Assembly: GCA_014380605.1 (NCBI GenBank)
Contig: JACMJO010000552.1
Coordinates: 1-5,386 of the forward strand
Origin: Fimbriimonadaceae bacterium
GTDB lineage: Bacteria; Armatimonadota; Fimbriimonadia; Fimbriimonadales; Fimbriimonadaceae
Length of the DNA: 5,386 bases
Direction: 5' to 3'
This document shows, one piece after another, positions 5,296 through 5,386 of the stretch. The translations under genes and the position numbers were made by a program. Positions within the stretch are counted from its first letter, which is position 1, and each line of letters begins with the position of its first letter. Below the pieces are notes generated by a model that saw nothing but the letters and a program-made list of their open reading frames with translations, was not told the origin of the DNA and searched no databases.

Positions 5296-5373
5296 ATGAT
5301 CCGAGCGCTCATCCCTGCGACGATTTCTACGGCCCGTGCCGCCGCCCGTCGCGCCGCCCGCCCCCGTACTTAG
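5296..5373 (+). CDS. Doubtful 25-codon Arg/Ala-rich mini-ORF
   Basis: The frame reads MIRALIPATISTARAAARR and then AARPRT before TAG: 8 Ala, 6 Arg, 3 Ile and 3 Thr. It is the only plus-strand candidate for a real gene, pointing out of the window and downstream of the 5268-5286 inverted repeat. The context (short peptide, GC-rich 3' part, CCCC...GGGG pairing at 5361-5375) would allow a leader peptide of an attenuated operon beyond the edge. Against it: there is only a distant AGG as ribosome site, no clear promoter, and a composition that any very GC-rich stretch gives. The opposite strand also has open frames entering from the edge that could be the tail of a minus-strand gene. I list it so that the edge (5287-5386) is described, not because I am convinced. 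Confidence 0.2.
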   Translation: MIRALIPATISTARAAARRAARPRT

Positions 5374-5386
5374 GGGTGCCGGCCAA

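Noticed and set aside
5160..5312. 50-codon minus-strand frame beginning MSARIIGFTLPNVGKR, reminiscent of a YchF/Obg-type GTPase start
   Set aside because: The P-loop lacks the Ser/Thr after GK, spacing is wrong, similarity stops at once, and the frame runs through the promoter and leader of the next gene. Probably chance; a decayed gene start cannot be fully excluded.
1..5386. Phage or mobile element content (the window length equals the phiX174 genome)
   Set aside because: The length is coincidental: the coding content is chromosomal housekeeping and envelope genes, with no phage, transposase or integrase gene.

Overview
The window comes from a diderm (Gram-negative-type) bacterium. It holds most of a lipopolysaccharide-transport (Lpt) gene cluster: a LptC-like lipoprotein, two LptA/OstA-type periplasmic proteins, the LptB ATPase and the start of a LptF/LptG permease. 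Every well-supported gene lies on the minus strand. The split into several divergent OstA-fold genes next to lptB and the non-proteobacterial sequences suggest a lineage outside Proteobacteria. Armatimonadota (Fimbriimonadia-like) is a guess from general resemblance only and could not be tested here.

Layout in the direction of transcription (right to left). At 5205-5386 there is a GC-rich window edge with ambiguous short reading frames, an inverted repeat (5268-5286) and a strong sigma-70-like promoter (5205-5233). That promoter drives a leader of about 115 nt and a 40-residue lipoprotein gene (4961-5083). The unit closes with a hairpin over the stop codon and an intrinsic terminator (4897-4936). 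Next is rlmN (3799-4875, GTG start), the dual-specificity 23S rRNA/tRNA adenine-C2 methyltransferase. After a small palindrome (3772-3790) the Lpt genes follow: LptC-like lipoprotein (3230-3784), LptA-like protein 1 (2514-3284), LptA-like protein 2 (1597-2517), lptB (788-1600) and the truncated lptF/lptG (1-778).

The Lpt genes are packed tightly: a 55-bp overlap, two ATGA overlaps and a 9-nt gap, so one transcript with translational coupling is likely. By family knowledge, LptB hydrolyses ATP under the LptF/LptG membrane pair, which extracts LPS from the inner membrane and passes it to LptC. The LptA-like proteins would then form the periplasmic beta-jellyroll bridge toward an outer-membrane LptD not seen here.

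The points most worth a second look are the duplicated LptA-like component, the unresolved start of the LptC-like lipoprotein (no usable ATG/GTG; a CTG inside a palindrome gives the only sensible signal peptide), and the small-lipoprotein unit with its structured, partly tRNA-like leader. No mobile element, CRISPR array, rRNA or intact tRNA was seen, and no clearly unprecedented system.
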